Positions 41,880 to 42,466 of a stretch of DNA of 42,466 nucleotides are shown in pieces. The stretch covers positions 170,741 through 213,206 of the forward strand of contig NW_014577987.1 of assembly GCF_000485595.1 (NCBI RefSeq), written 5' to 3'. Within the stretch, counting starts at the first letter, position 1. The number at the start of each line of letters is the position of its first letter. The position numbers and the translations under genes were made by a program. Origin of the DNA: Priapulus caudatus (taxonomy: Eukaryota; Priapulida; Priapulimorpha; Priapulimorphida; Priapulidae). Below the pieces are notes generated by a model. The model was not told the origin of the DNA and ran no database searches. It saw only the letters and a list, made by a program, of their open reading frames with translations.

Positions 41880-42328
41880 TGTATGTTATGTTATGTATGT
41901 ATGTTATGTATGTACTGTATGTAATGTCATGTATGTATGTATGTTATGTGCATGTTATGTATGTATGTATGTATGTATGGTATGTATGTATGTATGTATG
42001 TACTGTATGTATTGTATGTATGCTATGTATGTATGTATGTATGTATTGTATGTATGTATGTACTGTATGTTATGTATGTATGTATGTTATGTATGTATGT
42101 ATGTAGTATGTATGTACTGTATGATAGTGTATGTATGTTATGTATGTATGTATGTATGGTATGTATGTAGCTGTATGATATGTATGTATGTATGTATGAT
42201 ATGTATGTATGATATTGTATGTATGTATGTATGTATGTATTTATGTAATGTATTGTATGTATGTATGTATGTATGTAATGTATGTATGTTGTATGTATGT
42301 ATGTATGTCATGTATGTATGTAGTATGC

Positions 42329-42359
<31 letters not shown>

Positions 42360-42466
42360 TGTATGATATTGTTTATGTATTTGTATGTATGTATGTTTGT
42401 TGTATGTTATTAGTATGTATGTATGTATGTATTGTATGTATGCTAATGTATGTCTGTATTGCTATG
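40681..42466. repeat. (ATGT)n microsatellite, irregular, about 1.8 kb, runs off the window
   Basis: ATGT/TATG units with frequent one-base gains or losses (TTATG, ACTG, AATG, GATG) and no unique sequence. Frames over it give only Met-Tyr-Val-Cys repeats and are not genes. Confidence 0.97.

Noticed and set aside
40505-42366. Met-Tyr-Val-Cys and Thr-Tyr-Ile-His open frames
   Set aside because: Translations of a four-base repeat; open on both strands.
1-42466. tRNA, rRNA or other structured RNA genes
   Set aside because: I looked for tRNA-like B boxes and conserved rRNA segments and saw none that I could support; the only tRNA-related sequence is the retrotransposon primer site at 30141.

Overview
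The window is animal nuclear DNA. Split genes with GT-AG introns, an ORC2 and a COA5 homologue of metazoan type, several Ty3/gypsy retrotransposons, a PIF/Harbinger transposon, MITEs and abundant simple repeats all point to a repeat-rich invertebrate, most likely marine; the species cannot be named from the sequence. A 48-base N run (26849-26896), a lone N (23332) and a noisy partial duplication show it comes from an imperfect assembly.

Layout. 1-600 holds a repeated leader sequence, four CCCTAA telomere-like units and hairpins. 601-6935 (+) is most of ORC2, the second subunit of the origin recognition complex, spread over about twelve exons; most were found from sequence plus splice-phase agreement. 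One core exon (about 3342-3486) looks damaged by small indels and lies between a long (CT)n tract and a long (AG)n tract. Another intron holds a minisatellite whose last unit supplies the real splice acceptor. A CT-rich minisatellite, AT repeats and a 20-bp-TIR MITE fill 6941-8790. 9790-15330 (-) is a decayed Ty3/gypsy element (A), with a hAT-like TIR element full of ATCCGA, CT and CA repeats on its 5' side (15340-16689).

20018-22700 (+) is a truncated Ty3/gypsy element (B), joined to a PIF/Harbinger transposon: transposase exons on + (22853-27240) and, in the opposite direction inside an intron, the BESS-domain exon of the usual partner protein. The transposase nuclease exon runs into the 3' end and LTR of yet another retrotransposon (27244-27693). 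28512-29421 (+) is a complete three-exon gene for COA5/PET191, a twin-CX9C mitochondrial cytochrome oxidase assembly factor, with a MITE ending 52 bp before its ATG.

29972-34919 (+) is an LTR-bounded Mag-like Ty3/gypsy element (C) with a 4-bp target duplication, a tRNA-Leu-type primer site, a mutated RT active site and a deleted RNase H core, but an intact DD35E integrase. 35251-40490 (-) is a further Ty3/gypsy element (D) with a recognisable 3' LTR and an unusual gag that carries a RanBP2-like and a MYND-like zinc finger instead of a CCHC knuckle. From 40590 to the end the sequence is (ACAT)n that switches to almost 1.8 kb of irregular (ATGT)n. The two host genes, ORC2 and COA5, have unrelated jobs; everything else is mobile or repetitive DNA. 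I did not find a convincing new multi-gene system; the best leads are the MYND-bearing gag, the inverted-repeat-enclosed ORC2 exon and the acceptor-repeating minisatellite.
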